Source of the DNA: Bradyrhizobium sp. 21
GTDB taxonomy: Bacteria > Pseudomonadota > Alphaproteobacteria > Rhizobiales > Xanthobacteraceae
Length of the DNA stretch: 64,000 bases
Direction: 5' to 3'
Assembly: GCF_023073335.1 (NCBI RefSeq)
Contig: NZ_JADPJG010000002.1
Coordinates: forward strand, 835,664 to 899,663
Below are positions 26,877-35,989 of this stretch, in pieces. The first letter of the stretch is position 1; each line of letters begins with the position of its first letter. Made by a program: the position numbers and the translations under genes. A model generated the notes under the pieces. The model did no database searches and was not told the origin of the DNA. It saw nothing but the letters and a program-made list of their open reading frames with translations.

Positions 26877-27704
26877 ATGGCAAAGAAGAAACGCGAAGAA
26901 GCACATGGCGGCCATGGCTGGTTCGTGACGTTTGCCGATCTGATGGCCTTGCTGCTGGCGTTTTTCGTGATGCTGGTCGCATTCTCCACCCAAGACGCCA
27001 ACAAGCTGAAGATCGTCGCAGGCTCCATGCGCGACGCTTTCGGCGTGCAGAGCGAAGCGCGCTACGCCGGCATCGTCGAGTCCGACGGCCTGCCGACCCG
27101 GGCGCGGCTGAAGAACGTCGACCACATCCAGCCTGAGGAAGCGTCGAACACGCCGACGCCGGACCAGGAGGATCGCGACCGCACGTCGGGGGCGAAGATC
27201 AAGGTCGACCGCAATTTTGCGCTCGCGGCGGCCTCGCTGCGGCAGGCCTTGCAGGACATGCCGGAACTGACCGAGATGTCCAAGCACATCATGTTCGAGG
27301 AGACCAAGCAGGGCCTCAATCTGGAGATCGTCGACCAGGATGGCCGCTCGATGTTCGCCGACGGCTCCAAGGTGCCCTTTGACCGCACCCGCCGCCTGAT
27401 CGAGAAGCTCGCGATCCCGCTCAAGGCGACGCCGCTTCGCGTCTCCATTGCCGGCCACACCGCGGCCGGATTCGTGCCGACCCGCAGCGACTACGGCGCC
27501 TTCGACCTGTCGGCCGACCGCGCCAATGCCGTGCGTCAGATCCTCGAACGCGAGGGCCTGCCGGGCTCGCATGTCTTCGCTGTCGCCGGCAAGGCGGACA
27601 CCCAGCCGCTGTTTCCGGACGATCCCTCGCTTGCGGCCAACCGGCGGGTGACCATCACCCTGATGCGCGAAGATCCGCCGCTGCCGCCGAATCTGAAGCC
27701 GTAG
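26877..27704 (+). CDS. motB: Flagellar motor protein MotB
   Basis: A 275-residue stator subunit. A basic N-terminus (MAKKKREEAHGGHGWFV) leads to a single helix with the proton-binding Asp21 in FADLMALLLAFFVMLVAFST. A linker and an OmpA-like peptidoglycan-binding domain (about 150-265) follow, with GHTAAGF, LSADRANAVRQIL and NRRVTI. It anchors the MotA complex to the cell wall. The linker of about 90 residues has acidic repeats (PDQEDRDRTSG). It is coupled to motA upstream. Confidence 0.92.
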   Translation: MAKKKREEAHGGHGWFVTFADLMALLLAFFVMLVAFSTQDANKLKIVAGSMRDAFGVQSEARYAGIVESDGLPTRARLKNVDHIQPEEASNTPTPDQEDRDRTSGAKIKVDRNFALAAASLRQALQDMPELTEMSKHIMFEETKQGLNLEIVDQDGRSMFADGSKVPFDRTRRLIEKLAIPLKATPLRVSIAGHTAAGFVPTRSDYGAFDLSADRANAVRQILEREGLPGSHVFAVAGKADTQPLFPDDPSLAANRRVTITLMREDPPLPPNLKP

Positions 27705-27878
27705 GGCGCTTGCCATACCATTTTACCTGAGGCATGTCGTCGCTATGGCGATGGACGTGGCTGCGCCGTCACAGCTTTCGGCTCCGCACCTGCTAAGGTG
27801 GCGTGCCGATTGACAGACGCGCCGGAAGCGTCAAAAGGCGCCGGATCATTTCTCGGGCAGAAGCGTTTCCAGTTTCTC

Positions 27879-29777
27879 ATGACGGCGAGCATCACATCGA
27901 CCGAAACCCAGGACGGACCGGTCACCTCGGGTTTCTGGGGCTTGACGCTTGGGAGCATCGGCGTTGTCTTCGGCGATATCGGGACATCGCCGCTCTACGC
28001 ATTCCACGAGGCGGTACGGGGCGCGGCCCACGGCGCGCCGGTCTCGCGGGTCATGGTGCTCGGCGTGCTCTCGCTGATCCTCTGGGCACTCCTGATCGTC
28101 GTCACCGCCAAATACGTCCTGCTGCTGCTACGCGCCGACAACAACGGGGAAGGCGGCACGCTTTCGCTGATGGCGCTCGGCCAGCGCGCGCTCGGGCGGC
28201 GGAGCTGGCTCCTGACGGCGCTCGGCGTGGTCGGCGCCTCCATGTTCATCGGCGATTCCATGATCACGCCGGCGATCTCGGTGCTGTCGGCGGTCGAGGG
28301 CCTGAAGCTCGCAACGCCGGCGTTTGAGCACTACGTCGTGCCGCTGACCGTCTTCATCCTGGCGCTGCTGTTCGCGGTCCAGAGCAAGGGGACAGCGCTG
28401 GTGGCCTCGGCCTTCGGGCCGGTGATGGTGGTCTGGTTCACCGTTCTTGCCGTGCTGGGCATCATTCACATCGCCGACGATCCGTCGGTGCTGGCAGCGA
28501 TCAATCCCTATTACGCGCTGCAATTCGTGCTGTCGCACGGCACGATCGGCCTGGTGACGCTGGGCGCGGTGTTCCTGGCGGTGACCGGCGGTGAGGCGCT
28601 CTATGCCGATCTCGGCCATTTCGGGCGCAAGCCGATCCAGTCGGCCTGGATGTTCTTCGTGCTGCCCTCGCTCCTGATCAACTATTTCGGGCAAGGCGCG
28701 CTGGTGCTGTCCGATCCCAGCGCGATCGAGCACTCGTTCTACCGGATGGTGCCCGAGCATTTCGTGCTGCCGCTGGTCGGTCTTGCGACCGCGGCGACCG
28801 TGATTGCCAGCCAGGCGGTGATCACCGGGGCCTATTCGCTGGTCTATCAGGCGGTGCAGCTCGGCCTGCTGCCGCGCTTCGAGGTGCGCTTCACCTCGGA
28901 AACTCACGCCGGCCAGATCTACTTGCCGCGTGTCAACCGACTGCTCCTGATCGGCGTGATGATGCTGGTGCTGTTGTTCCACAGCTCCAGCAATCTGGCT
29001 TCGGCCTACGGTATCGCGGTCTCCACCACCATGGTTGCCGACGGCATCATGGGCTTCATCGTGATCTGGAAATTGTGGAACTGGCGCGCCGCGACGGCCG
29101 CGGCCGTGATCCTGCCCTTTGTCGTGGTCGACCTGAGCTTCTTCAGCGCGAATCTCCTGAAGCTGCTCGAAGGCGCCTGGGTGCCGCTGCTGTTCGGCGC
29201 GGCCATGGCCGGGACCATCTGGACCTGGCGGCGAGGGTCGGCGATCCTGATCCAGAAAACGCGTCGGATCGAGGTGCCGCTGGACGATCTGATCCGGAGC
29301 CTTGAGAAGCGGCCGCCGCACATCGTCAAGGGTACCGCGGTGTTCCTGACCAGCGATCCCTCGTTCGTGCCGACCGCGCTGCTGCATAATCTCAAGCACA
29401 ACAAGGTGCTGCACGAGCACAACGTGATCCTGACGATCGAGACCGCGCATACGCCGCGGGTCGATCTATCTGAGCGCTTTCGGATGGAGAAGATCAGCGA
29501 CAAGTTCTTCAAGGTCCGCCTGCGCTTCGGCTACATGGAGCAGCCGAACGTGCCGAAGGCGCTCGCGATCGCGCGCAAGCAGGGTTGGCAGTTCGACATC
29601 ATGTCGACGTCGTTCTTCGTGTCGCGCCGCTCGTTGAAGGCTTCGGCGCAGTCAGGCATGCCGCTGTGGCAGGACCATTTGTTCATTGCGCTGAGCCGGT
29701 CGGCCAACGATGCCACCGACTATTTCCAGATTCCCACCGGACGGGTGGTTGAAGTCGGAACCCAGGTCACCATCTAA
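27879..29777 (+). CDS. kup: Low-affinity potassium transporter Kup (copy 1)
   Basis: A 632-residue Kup/HAK/KT-type proton-coupled potassium importer with twelve predicted membrane helices in the first 430 residues and a cytoplasmic C-terminal domain. Family motifs are [42 protein letters not shown] and the terminal [12 protein letters not shown]. The start was set at ATG 27879 (MTASITSTE). A GTG at 27798 would add an unlikely basic leader. A second kup gene follows 138 bp downstream in the same direction with near-identical C-terminal sequence, a tandem duplication. Confidence 0.93.
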   Translation: MTASITSTETQDGPVTSGFWGLTLGSIGVVFGDIGTSPLYAFHEAVRGAAHGAPVSRVMVLGVLSLILWALLIVVTAKYVLLLLRADNNGEGGTLSLMALGQRALGRRSWLLTALGVVGASMFIGDSMITPAISVLSAVEGLKLATPAFEHYVVPLTVFILALLFAVQSKGTALVASAFGPVMVVWFTVLAVLGIIHIADDPSVLAAINPYYALQFVLSHGTIGLVTLGAVFLAVTGGEALYADLGHFGRKPIQSAWMFFVLPSLLINYFGQGALVLSDPSAIEHSFYRMVPEHFVLPLVGLATAATVIASQAVITGAYSLVYQAVQLGLLPRFEVRFTSETHAGQIYLPRVNRLLLIGVMMLVLLFHSSSNLASAYGIAVSTTMVADGIMGFIVIWKLWNWRAATAAAVILPFVVVDLSFFSANLLKLLEGAWVPLLFGAAMAGTIWTWRRGSAILIQKTRRIEVPLDDLIRSLEKRPPHIVKGTAVFLTSDPSFVPTALLHNLKHNKVLHEHNVILTIETAHTPRVDLSERFRMEKISDKFFKVRLRFGYMEQPNVPKALAIARKQGWQFDIMSTSFFVSRRSLKASAQSGMPLWQDHLFIALSRSANDATDYFQIPTGRVVEVGTQVTI

Positions 29778-29791
29778 ACCTCGATCGAGGG

Positions 29792-29811
29792 GCCATGCAA
29801 AATTGCATGGC
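29792..29811. repeat. Short inverted repeat between the two kup genes
   Basis: GCCATGCAA and TTGCATGGC are separated by two bases, 15 bp after the first kup stop. The longer flanks GGGGCC and GGCCCC can extend the stem. No T-run follows, so terminator activity is uncertain. Confidence 0.45.
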
Positions 29812-29915
29812 TCGGCCCCGAAATCAGGCTAGGCTATGCCCTTAGCGCAGGCCTATAAGCCGCGCGCCCTGCCGCATTGTGCAGTGAAGCATTTTAGAGG
29901 CCACCAGGCTCTCCC

Positions 29916-31844
29916 ATGACAGGTGACGTAGCGATTTCCGCCCCGGAGACGGCGGCGGCCAATGGGCATGGCGATGCCCACACGACCGCCCGTTTCGGTG
30001 CGCTGACGCTTGGCAGTATCGGCGTCGTCTATGGCGATATCGGCACCAGCCCGCTGTACGCGTTCCGCGAGGCGGTGATGGCGGCTTCCGGCGCGGAGGG
30101 GGTGCCGACGCCGGCGGCCGTGCTCGGCGTGCTCTCCCTGATCCTGTGGGCGCTCATCATCGTGGTGACACTCAAATACGTCGTGATCCTGCTCCGGGCC
30201 GACAACAACGGCGAGGGCGGCACGCTGGCGCTGATGGCGCTGGCCCAGCGCGCGGTCGGCACCGGCGGGGCCACCATCGTCCTGCTCGGCATCATCTCCG
30301 GCGCCCTGTTCTACGGCGATGCCGTGATTACTCCCGCGCTCTCGGTGCTGTCGGCAATCGAAGGCATGAAGGACGTCACACTGCGGTTCGAGCCTTACAT
30401 CGTTCCGCTGACCGTGATCATTCTGGTCGGCCTGTTTGCCGTGCAGTCGCGTGGCACCGCCCGCGTCGCCGCGTTTTTCGGTCCCGTGATGTGCGTCTGG
30501 TTCGCGGTCATCGCGGTGGCGGCGATCCATCCGATCATCCAGCAGCCGCAAGTGCTATTCGCGCTGAACCCGCTGTACGCCGTCTCCTTCATGCTCCACC
30601 ACGGCATCATCGGCTTCGTGACGCTGGGTGCGGTTTTTCTGGCGGTCACTGGCGCCGAGGCGCTCTATGCCGACCTCGGCCATTTCGGCAAGCGGCCGAT
30701 CCAGACCGCCTGGCTGTTCATCGTGCTGCCGTCGCTGGCGCTGAACTATCTGGGGCAGGGCGCGCTCGTGCTGGGCGATCCCGGCGCGATCGAGAGCCCG
30801 TTCTTCCAATTATTTCCGCAAGGCTGGTTCCGCGGCGGCATGGTCGTTCTCGCCACCGCGGCCACCGTGATCGCGAGCCAGGCCGTCATCACCGGTGCCT
30901 ATTCGCTGACGCGCCAGGCGATTCAGCTTGGGCTGCTGCCGCGGTTCGAAATTCGCCATACGTCTGAAGCCCATTCGGGCCAGATCTTCATCCCGCGCAT
31001 CAACCAGCTGCTGTTGGTCGCGGTGGTGCTTCTGGTGCTGCTGTTCCGCTCCTCCAGCGCGCTCGCCTCCGCCTATGGCATCTCCGTCACCGGCACCATG
31101 GTGGTCACGGCGATGATGGGCTTTATCGTGATCTGGAAGGTCTGGAAGTGGTCGCCACTCGCTGCCGCCGCCTTGATCGTGCCCTTCCTGTTCCTCGACC
31201 TGACTTTCCTGGCTGCGAACCTGCTCAAGGTGTTCGAGGGCGGCTGGGTACCGCTGGCGCTCGGCGCGCTCATGATCATGCTGATGTACACGTGGCGGCG
31301 GGGTAGCCGGCTCTTGTTCGAGAAGTCGCGCAAGCTCGAATTCCCCCTTGCCGACCTCGTGGCGATGCTGGAGAAGCGGCCGCCGCAGCGCGTGCCCGGC
31401 ACCGCCGTGTTCCTGACCAGCGACCCGCTCAGCGCGCCGACCGCGCTGATGCACAGTCTGAAACACTACAAAGTGCTACACGAGAAGAACGTCATTCTCA
31501 CCATCGAGACCGCGCAGACCCCGCGCATCGATCCGGCCGAGCGGGTGAGGCTGGAGCAGATCAGCCCGACCTTCTCCAAGGTGACGCTGAAATTCGGCTT
31601 CATGGAATCGCCGAACGTGCCGAAAGCGCTCGCCATCGCCCGCAAGCTCGGCTGGCAGTTCGACATCATGTCGACGTCGTTCTTCCTGTCGCGGAGGGCG
31701 CTGAAGCCGGCCGCCCATTCCGGCATGCCGCGCTGGCAGGACCGGCTGTTCATCTCGCTCAGCCGCTCCGCCAATGACGCCACCGACTATTTCCAGATCC
31801 CCAGCGGCCGCGTCGTCGAGGTGGGCACCCAGGTGACGATCTGA
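29916..31844 (+). CDS. kup: Low-affinity potassium transporter Kup (copy 2)
   Basis: A 642-residue Kup protein, paralogous along its whole length to the preceding gene. [45 protein letters not shown] and the same C-terminal [12 protein letters not shown] are present, with twelve predicted helices. The N-terminal 27 residues are polar and differ from copy 1. The two copies may differ in affinity or expression. The ATG at 29916 is preceded by a weak purine tract, and a 138-bp gap with an inverted repeat separates it from copy 1. Confidence 0.93.
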   Translation: MTGDVAISAPETAAANGHGDAHTTARFGALTLGSIGVVYGDIGTSPLYAFREAVMAASGAEGVPTPAAVLGVLSLILWALIIVVTLKYVVILLRADNNGEGGTLALMALAQRAVGTGGATIVLLGIISGALFYGDAVITPALSVLSAIEGMKDVTLRFEPYIVPLTVIILVGLFAVQSRGTARVAAFFGPVMCVWFAVIAVAAIHPIIQQPQVLFALNPLYAVSFMLHHGIIGFVTLGAVFLAVTGAEALYADLGHFGKRPIQTAWLFIVLPSLALNYLGQGALVLGDPGAIESPFFQLFPQGWFRGGMVVLATAATVIASQAVITGAYSLTRQAIQLGLLPRFEIRHTSEAHSGQIFIPRINQLLLVAVVLLVLLFRSSSALASAYGISVTGTMVVTAMMGFIVIWKVWKWSPLAAAALIVPFLFLDLTFLAANLLKVFEGGWVPLALGALMIMLMYTWRRGSRLLFEKSRKLEFPLADLVAMLEKRPPQRVPGTAVFLTSDPLSAPTALMHSLKHYKVLHEKNVILTIETAQTPRIDPAERVRLEQISPTFSKVTLKFGFMESPNVPKALAIARKLGWQFDIMSTSFFLSRRALKPAAHSGMPRWQDRLFISLSRSANDATDYFQIPSGRVVEVGTQVTI

Positions 31845-32019
31845 TCCTTCATTTGCGATCTGTCCTCCATTTGAAGGTCGCACTTCAAGTCGCTGCGATT
31901 TAGCTTTAACTTGCGCAAGGCAGCTCAAGTCTTTGTAGCGCTTGATTTTCGTCGGCTGAGAGGCGAGTTTGCGGCCCGCCGGGATCGCCCGGCAACGACC
32001 CGCGATGTTGGAGGATGAT

Positions 32020-32346
32020 ATGGCAAACCAGGTACAGGATCTGACCCCGGACGAGGTCTCCAAGGGTGTCGCGGAAGGGCGCTATCTTCTCGTCGACGTG
32101 CGCGAGCCGAACGAGGTCGAAGCCGAGGCCTATCCCTACGGTGTCGTCGTGCCGCTCTCGACCTTCGATCCCAAGGCAATCCCCGATCCCGCCGGCAAGG
32201 AGGTCGTGTTCGCCTGCCGTTCGGGAAAACGCTCGGTGACGGCCTCGCTCGCGGCGCAGGCGGCGGGCCTGCCTTACGACAAGCATCTGGCCGGCGGCAT
32301 GCTGGGCTGGAAGGCGGCGGGTCTCCCCAGCAAGGTCGGTGGCTGA
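32020..32346 (+). CDS. Rhodanese-like single-domain sulfurtransferase
   Basis: A 108-residue single rhodanese domain with LLVDVREPNEVEAEAY and the active-site loop CRSGKRS (Cys66), which would carry a persulfide. It is probably cytoplasmic. ATG 32020 with GGAGG upstream was chosen; the frame is open to 31969 but those residues precede the ribosome-binding site. It heads a three-gene run with a PLP aminotransferase 6 bp downstream and a polyamine-type binding protein. Confidence 0.9.
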   Translation: MANQVQDLTPDEVSKGVAEGRYLLVDVREPNEVEAEAYPYGVVVPLSTFDPKAIPDPAGKEVVFACRSGKRSVTASLAAQAAGLPYDKHLAGGMLGWKAAGLPSKVGG

Positions 32347-32352
32347 CGGCCG

Positions 32353-33531
32353 ATGACCAAGAGCTCGTCCCTGAACAACGTCTTCGCCGACCTTCCCGTC
32401 ACCATCTTCGAGGCGATGTCGCAGGCCGCACGCGACAACGCCGCCATCAATCTCGGGCAGGGCTTTCCCGACGATCCCGGTCCGGAGGACATCCGCCGCG
32501 CGGCGGCCGATGCCTCGCTGAACGGCTACAACCAGTACCCGTCGATGATGGGCCTGCCGGAACTGCGCCAGGCGATCGCCACGCATTACGACCATTGGCA
32601 CGGCCTCAAGCTCGATCCGATGAGCGAGGTGATGGTGACCTCCGGCGGCACCGAGGCGCTGACCTCGGCCATCCTCGCGGTGGTGCAGCCCGGCGACGAG
32701 GTTGTGTGCTTCCAGCCGGTCTATGATTCCTATCTGCCGATCATCCGCCAGGCCGGCGGCATTCCGCGCTTGGTCCGGCTCGAGCCGCCGCATTGGCGGC
32801 TGAATGAGGAGATGCTGAAAAGCATTTTCAATTCAAAGACCAAGGCGGTGCTCTTCAACAATCCCCTGAATCCCTCCGCGGTGGTGTTTCCGCGCGAGGA
32901 CCTCGAGCTGCTTGCGCGCTACTGCCAGGAGTTCGACGTCATCGCGATCTGCGACGAGGTCTGGGAGCACGTCACCTTTGACGAGCACAAGCACATCCCG
33001 CTGATCACCATCCCCGGCATGCGCGAGCGCACGATCAAGGTCGGCTCGGCCGGCAAGATCTTCTCGCTGACGGGCTGGAAGATCGGCTTCGTCTGCGCCG
33101 CGCCGCCGCTGTTGCGCGTGGCCGCCAAGGTGCACCAGTTCCTGACCTTCACCACTGCGCCGAACCTCCAGGCCGCGGTCGCCTATGGTCTCGGCAAGCC
33201 GGACGAGTATTTCCTGTCGATGCGCAAGGAGCTGATGCGGAGCAGGGACCGCCTCACCAAGGGACTGGAGAGCCTCGGCTTCCCCGTGCTGAAGTCGCAA
33301 GGCACCTACTTCCTCACCGTCGACCTGTCGCCGCTCGGGCTCAACGAGAGCGACACCGAGTTCTGCTGGCGGATCGTGAAGGACTACAAGGTCGCCGCGA
33401 TCCCGGTCTCGGCGTTCTACGAGCAGGACCCCGTGACCTCGGTGGTGCGCTTCTGCTTTGCCAAGAAGGACGAGACGCTCGACACCGCGCTGGAGCGGCT
33501 GTCGGACGCGGTGCGCGGCCGCAAGAGGTAG
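32353..33531 (+). CDS. PLP-dependent class I/II aminotransferase
   Basis: A 392-residue fold type I aminotransferase. The PLP Schiff-base Lys235 lies in GSAGKIFSLTGWKIG. Asn in NNPLNPSAVVF, Asp/Tyr in ICDEVWEH and the carboxylate-binding Arg in VVRFCFAKK are present. It resembles methionine or kynurenine-oxoglutarate aminotransferases (YbdL/CCBL type) and could catalyse a transamination or beta-elimination. It lies between a rhodanese and a spermidine/putrescine-type binding protein with gaps of 6 and 5 bp, so all three are likely one transcript. Confidence 0.92.
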   Translation: MTKSSSLNNVFADLPVTIFEAMSQAARDNAAINLGQGFPDDPGPEDIRRAAADASLNGYNQYPSMMGLPELRQAIATHYDHWHGLKLDPMSEVMVTSGGTEALTSAILAVVQPGDEVVCFQPVYDSYLPIIRQAGGIPRLVRLEPPHWRLNEEMLKSIFNSKTKAVLFNNPLNPSAVVFPREDLELLARYCQEFDVIAICDEVWEHVTFDEHKHIPLITIPGMRERTIKVGSAGKIFSLTGWKIGFVCAAPPLLRVAAKVHQFLTFTTAPNLQAAVAYGLGKPDEYFLSMRKELMRSRDRLTKGLESLGFPVLKSQGTYFLTVDLSPLGLNESDTEFCWRIVKDYKVAAIPVSAFYEQDPVTSVVRFCFAKKDETLDTALERLSDAVRGRKR

Positions 33532-33536
33532 GGAAG

Positions 33537-34649
33537 ATGACCAACGTCAGCCGCTCCAGGCTTTGCCTCGGTCTTGCAACCGCCGTAGCGCTGACGTTGC
33601 TCTCCGCCCCCGCAGGGGCCGAGGAGCGCGTCGTCAACTTCTACAATTGGTCGAACTACATGGCGCCTGACGTCCTGGAGGCCTTCACCAAGGAGACCGG
33701 CATCAAGGTGGTCTACGACACCTTCGACGCCAACGAGACACTGGAGACGCGCCTGATGGCCGGCAAGTCCGGCTACGACGTCGTCGTGCCCACGGCCTAT
33801 TTCCTCCAGCGCCAGATCAAGGCCAACATCTTTCAGAAGCTCGACAAGTCGAAGCTGCCGAATCTCGCCAATGCGTGGAGCGTGGTGACCGAGCGCCTCG
33901 GCATTTACGATCCCGGCAATGTCTACGCTGCCAACTACATGTGGGGTACGACGGGCATCGGTTACAACGTCGCCAAGCTGAAGGCGATCCTCGGGCCCGA
34001 CGCGAAGATCGACAGCTGGGACATCGTCTTCAAACCAGAGAACCTCGCCAAGTTCAAAGACTGCGGCGTCCACATGCTCGATTCCGCCGACGACATCTTT
34101 CCCGCGGCGCTGAGCTGGCTCGGGCTCGATCCGAACTCGACCAAGCAGGCCGATCTGGAGAAGGCCGCCGACATCGTCGCCAAGGTTCGCCCGTCGGTGC
34201 GAAAATTTCACTCCTCCGAATATCTGAGCGCGCTCGCCACCGGCGAGATCTGCTTCGTGGTCGGCTGGTCCGGCGACATCATGCAGGCCCGCGCCCGCGC
34301 GGCCGAAGCGAAGGGTGGCATCGAGATCGGCTACGCCATCCCGAAGGAAGGCGCGCAGATGTTCTTCGACAATCTCGCGATCCCCGCGGACGCCAAGAAT
34401 GTCAAAGAGGCCTACGAGCTGATCAACTATCTCTACCGTCCGGACGTGGCCGCCAAGAACTCGGACTTTTTGTCGTATGCCAACGGCAACCTTGCCAGCC
34501 AGAAGCTGATCGACCCAAAAATCCTGAATGACAAGAACATCTATCCGGACGAGGCGACCCTCGCAAAGCTGTTCGTCATCACGGCGCGTGAGCCGGCCAC
34601 GCAACGGGTCATCAACCGGCTCTGGACCAAGGTGAAGACGGGAAGATGA
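33537..34649 (+). CDS. Polyamine ABC transporter substrate-binding protein (PotF-like)
   Basis: A 370-residue periplasmic binding protein with a signal peptide ending near APAGAEE. The mature start VVNFYNWSNYMAPDVLEAF is characteristic of the PotD/PotF family, and the aromatic/acidic putrescine-site positions fit FDNLAIPADAKN and the Trp and Asp in VGWSGDIMQAR. It would capture putrescine or a related amine. No permease or ATPase gene follows, so it must use a transporter encoded elsewhere or act as a sensor. It is the last gene of the rhodanese-aminotransferase operon. Confidence 0.92.
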   Translation: MTNVSRSRLCLGLATAVALTLLSAPAGAEERVVNFYNWSNYMAPDVLEAFTKETGIKVVYDTFDANETLETRLMAGKSGYDVVVPTAYFLQRQIKANIFQKLDKSKLPNLANAWSVVTERLGIYDPGNVYAANYMWGTTGIGYNVAKLKAILGPDAKIDSWDIVFKPENLAKFKDCGVHMLDSADDIFPAALSWLGLDPNSTKQADLEKAADIVAKVRPSVRKFHSSEYLSALATGEICFVVGWSGDIMQARARAAEAKGGIEIGYAIPKEGAQMFFDNLAIPADAKNVKEAYELINYLYRPDVAAKNSDFLSYANGNLASQKLIDPKILNDKNIYPDEATLAKLFVITAREPATQRVINRLWTKVKTGR

Positions 34650-34689
34650 CCCACCCGTCGTCCTGGGGCGATGCCAAGCATCAAACCCG

Positions 34690-34703
34690 GAATCTCGAGA
34701 TTC
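34690..34703. repeat. Palindrome GAATCTCGAGATTC
   Basis: A perfect 14-bp dyad starting 41 bp after the binding-protein stop, in a 173-bp stretch of lower GC. It could be an operator or a weak hairpin; no T-run follows. Confidence 0.35.
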
Positions 34704-34822
34704 GATGTGTACAGTCGTTTTCAGCTAGCTAGAGAGCGCGACCACGATGAATTCGGAGAAAACAAACCAACCGGGTAGGCGATGGCGAATCCTTGCGCAT
34801 CGCGAAGGTCAAAAAATAGAAC

Positions 34823-35020
34823 TTGAAGACCAGGGGTTTCGACGAACTCGTCGTGGATGACTGGCTCCATCTTGAACAGATGGATACCAATGCTTGGTGG
34901 CTTCGCGTGGGTGACGCTCGTCTTTGGGTGACGGTATCCGACACTGAAACAAAGGTCGATATTGAACGTGGTTGCTACGGACCGGTCAAGGGAGTTACGC
35001 AGAGCTCAAAGCTGAATTAA
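34823..35020 (+). CDS. Small hypothetical protein (TTG start)
   Basis: A 65-codon frame whose only plausible initiator is TTG 34823, since a stop lies just upstream in frame. The product is acidic and hydrophilic, with FDELVVDDWLHLEQMDTNAW and LRVGDARLWVTVSDTETKVD, which reads like a folded beta-rich domain rather than a chance frame. Base composition is less GC-rich than its neighbours, with codons such as AAA, GAA and TTT. It ends 28 bp before the convergent lpxXL stop. Family and function are unknown. Confidence 0.45.
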   Translation: MKTRGFDELVVDDWLHLEQMDTNAWWLRVGDARLWVTVSDTETKVDIERGCYGPVKGVTQSSKLN

Positions 35021-35048
35021 AGCGCGACGATCTTGAGCCAGCTCTTCG

Positions 35049-35981
35049 CTACCGCCACCTTCGATGCAGCCACAGCCACTGCTCGGGATATTCTCGCACC
35101 CAGCCTTCCACCACATTGGTGATCGCTTGCGTCGTGCCCTGGATGTCGATCTTGCCGTCGGCGTCGCGCACCGGCTGGACCTCTTCCGTCAGCTCCGCGG
35201 CGAAGCGGTTGCCGGGCTTGCGGATGATGCGGACGCCGTGGATCGGGCATTCGACCTGGCGCAGGAGGCGGGCCAGCATCGGATTGGCGCGGGTCTTGCG
35301 GCCGAAGAAGGTGACCTCGACGCCGCCGGTCAGATATTGGTCGATCAGCATGGCGACGTGCTTGCCGTCCTTCAGCGCCTGCGCGAGCCGCAATGGCGCG
35401 TCGCGCCCTGCCGGGATCAGCATGCCCATGTTGACCTGGCGCATCTCCTGGATGATGCGGTCGGCCGAGGCGATGTTCGGCCGGCGGTAGAGGATCGCAG
35501 CATCGAGCCCATGTGCGACGGCGGCGAGCGCCGGCAATTCCCAATTGGCGAGATGGGCTGCAAAGATCAGCGCCGGCTTGCCGTCGTCGCGGATATGGTC
35601 GAACAGCTCGATGCTGCGCGCCGGGAGTTCGATCCGGCTGTTCTCCGGGTGGGCGCGGTCATAGTCCCAGACATGGTCCATATGGGCGAATTCGGCGCCG
35701 ACGCGGCCGAGATTGTCCCACACGCCCATCAGGATGGTTTCGATCTCTTCCGGCGACTTCTCCGGAAAAGCGGCGGTGAGGTTGGCGCGGCCGATGCGGT
35801 GCTCGCGCAGGCGCGGGCCGATCGTCTTGGTGACGCGCGCGAAAAAGTCCGAGGTCTTGACCGGATCGAAATAGCGCGTGGTGCGCAGCATGCCGACGGT
35901 GGCCGCGCCGATCAGGCCGCCGCCGATCGATTTGGCAGCGTCCCGCGCGCGGGCCTTCGTGCTCGCAGGAAGCAGCGCCAT
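35049..35981 (-). CDS. lpxXL: Lipid A very-long-chain acyltransferase (LpxXL-like)
   Basis: A 310-residue LpxL/HtrB-family acyltransferase with the catalytic HLANWE motif and DQYLTGGVEVTFFGRKT typical of the fold. A hydrophobic anchor lies near residue 20-30. Because it ends the acpXL-fabZXL-fabF2XL-fabF1XL cluster, it is assigned as LpxXL, which moves the 26-32-carbon omega-1-hydroxy acyl chain from AcpXL to lipid A. The start is ATG 35981, 8 bp after the fabF1XL stop. The open frame continues upstream to 36674 through fabF1XL, which is only shadow. Confidence 0.9.
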   Translation of the reverse strand: MALLPASTKARARDAAKSIGGGLIGAATVGMLRTTRYFDPVKTSDFFARVTKTIGPRLREHRIGRANLTAAFPEKSPEEIETILMGVWDNLGRVGAEFAHMDHVWDYDRAHPENSRIELPARSIELFDHIRDDGKPALIFAAHLANWELPALAAVAHGLDAAILYRRPNIASADRIIQEMRQVNMGMLIPAGRDAPLRLAQALKDGKHVAMLIDQYLTGGVEVTFFGRKTRANPMLARLLRQVECPIHGVRIIRKPGNRFAAELTEEVQPVRDADGKIDIQGTTQAITNVVEGWVREYPEQWLWLHRRWR

Positions 35982-35989
35982 GCGTCCGG

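Noticed and set aside
28128..29450. Open frame of 440 codons on the minus strand within kup copy 1
   Set aside because: Low-complexity His/Arg/Gln-rich translation, typical shadow of a GC-rich gene.
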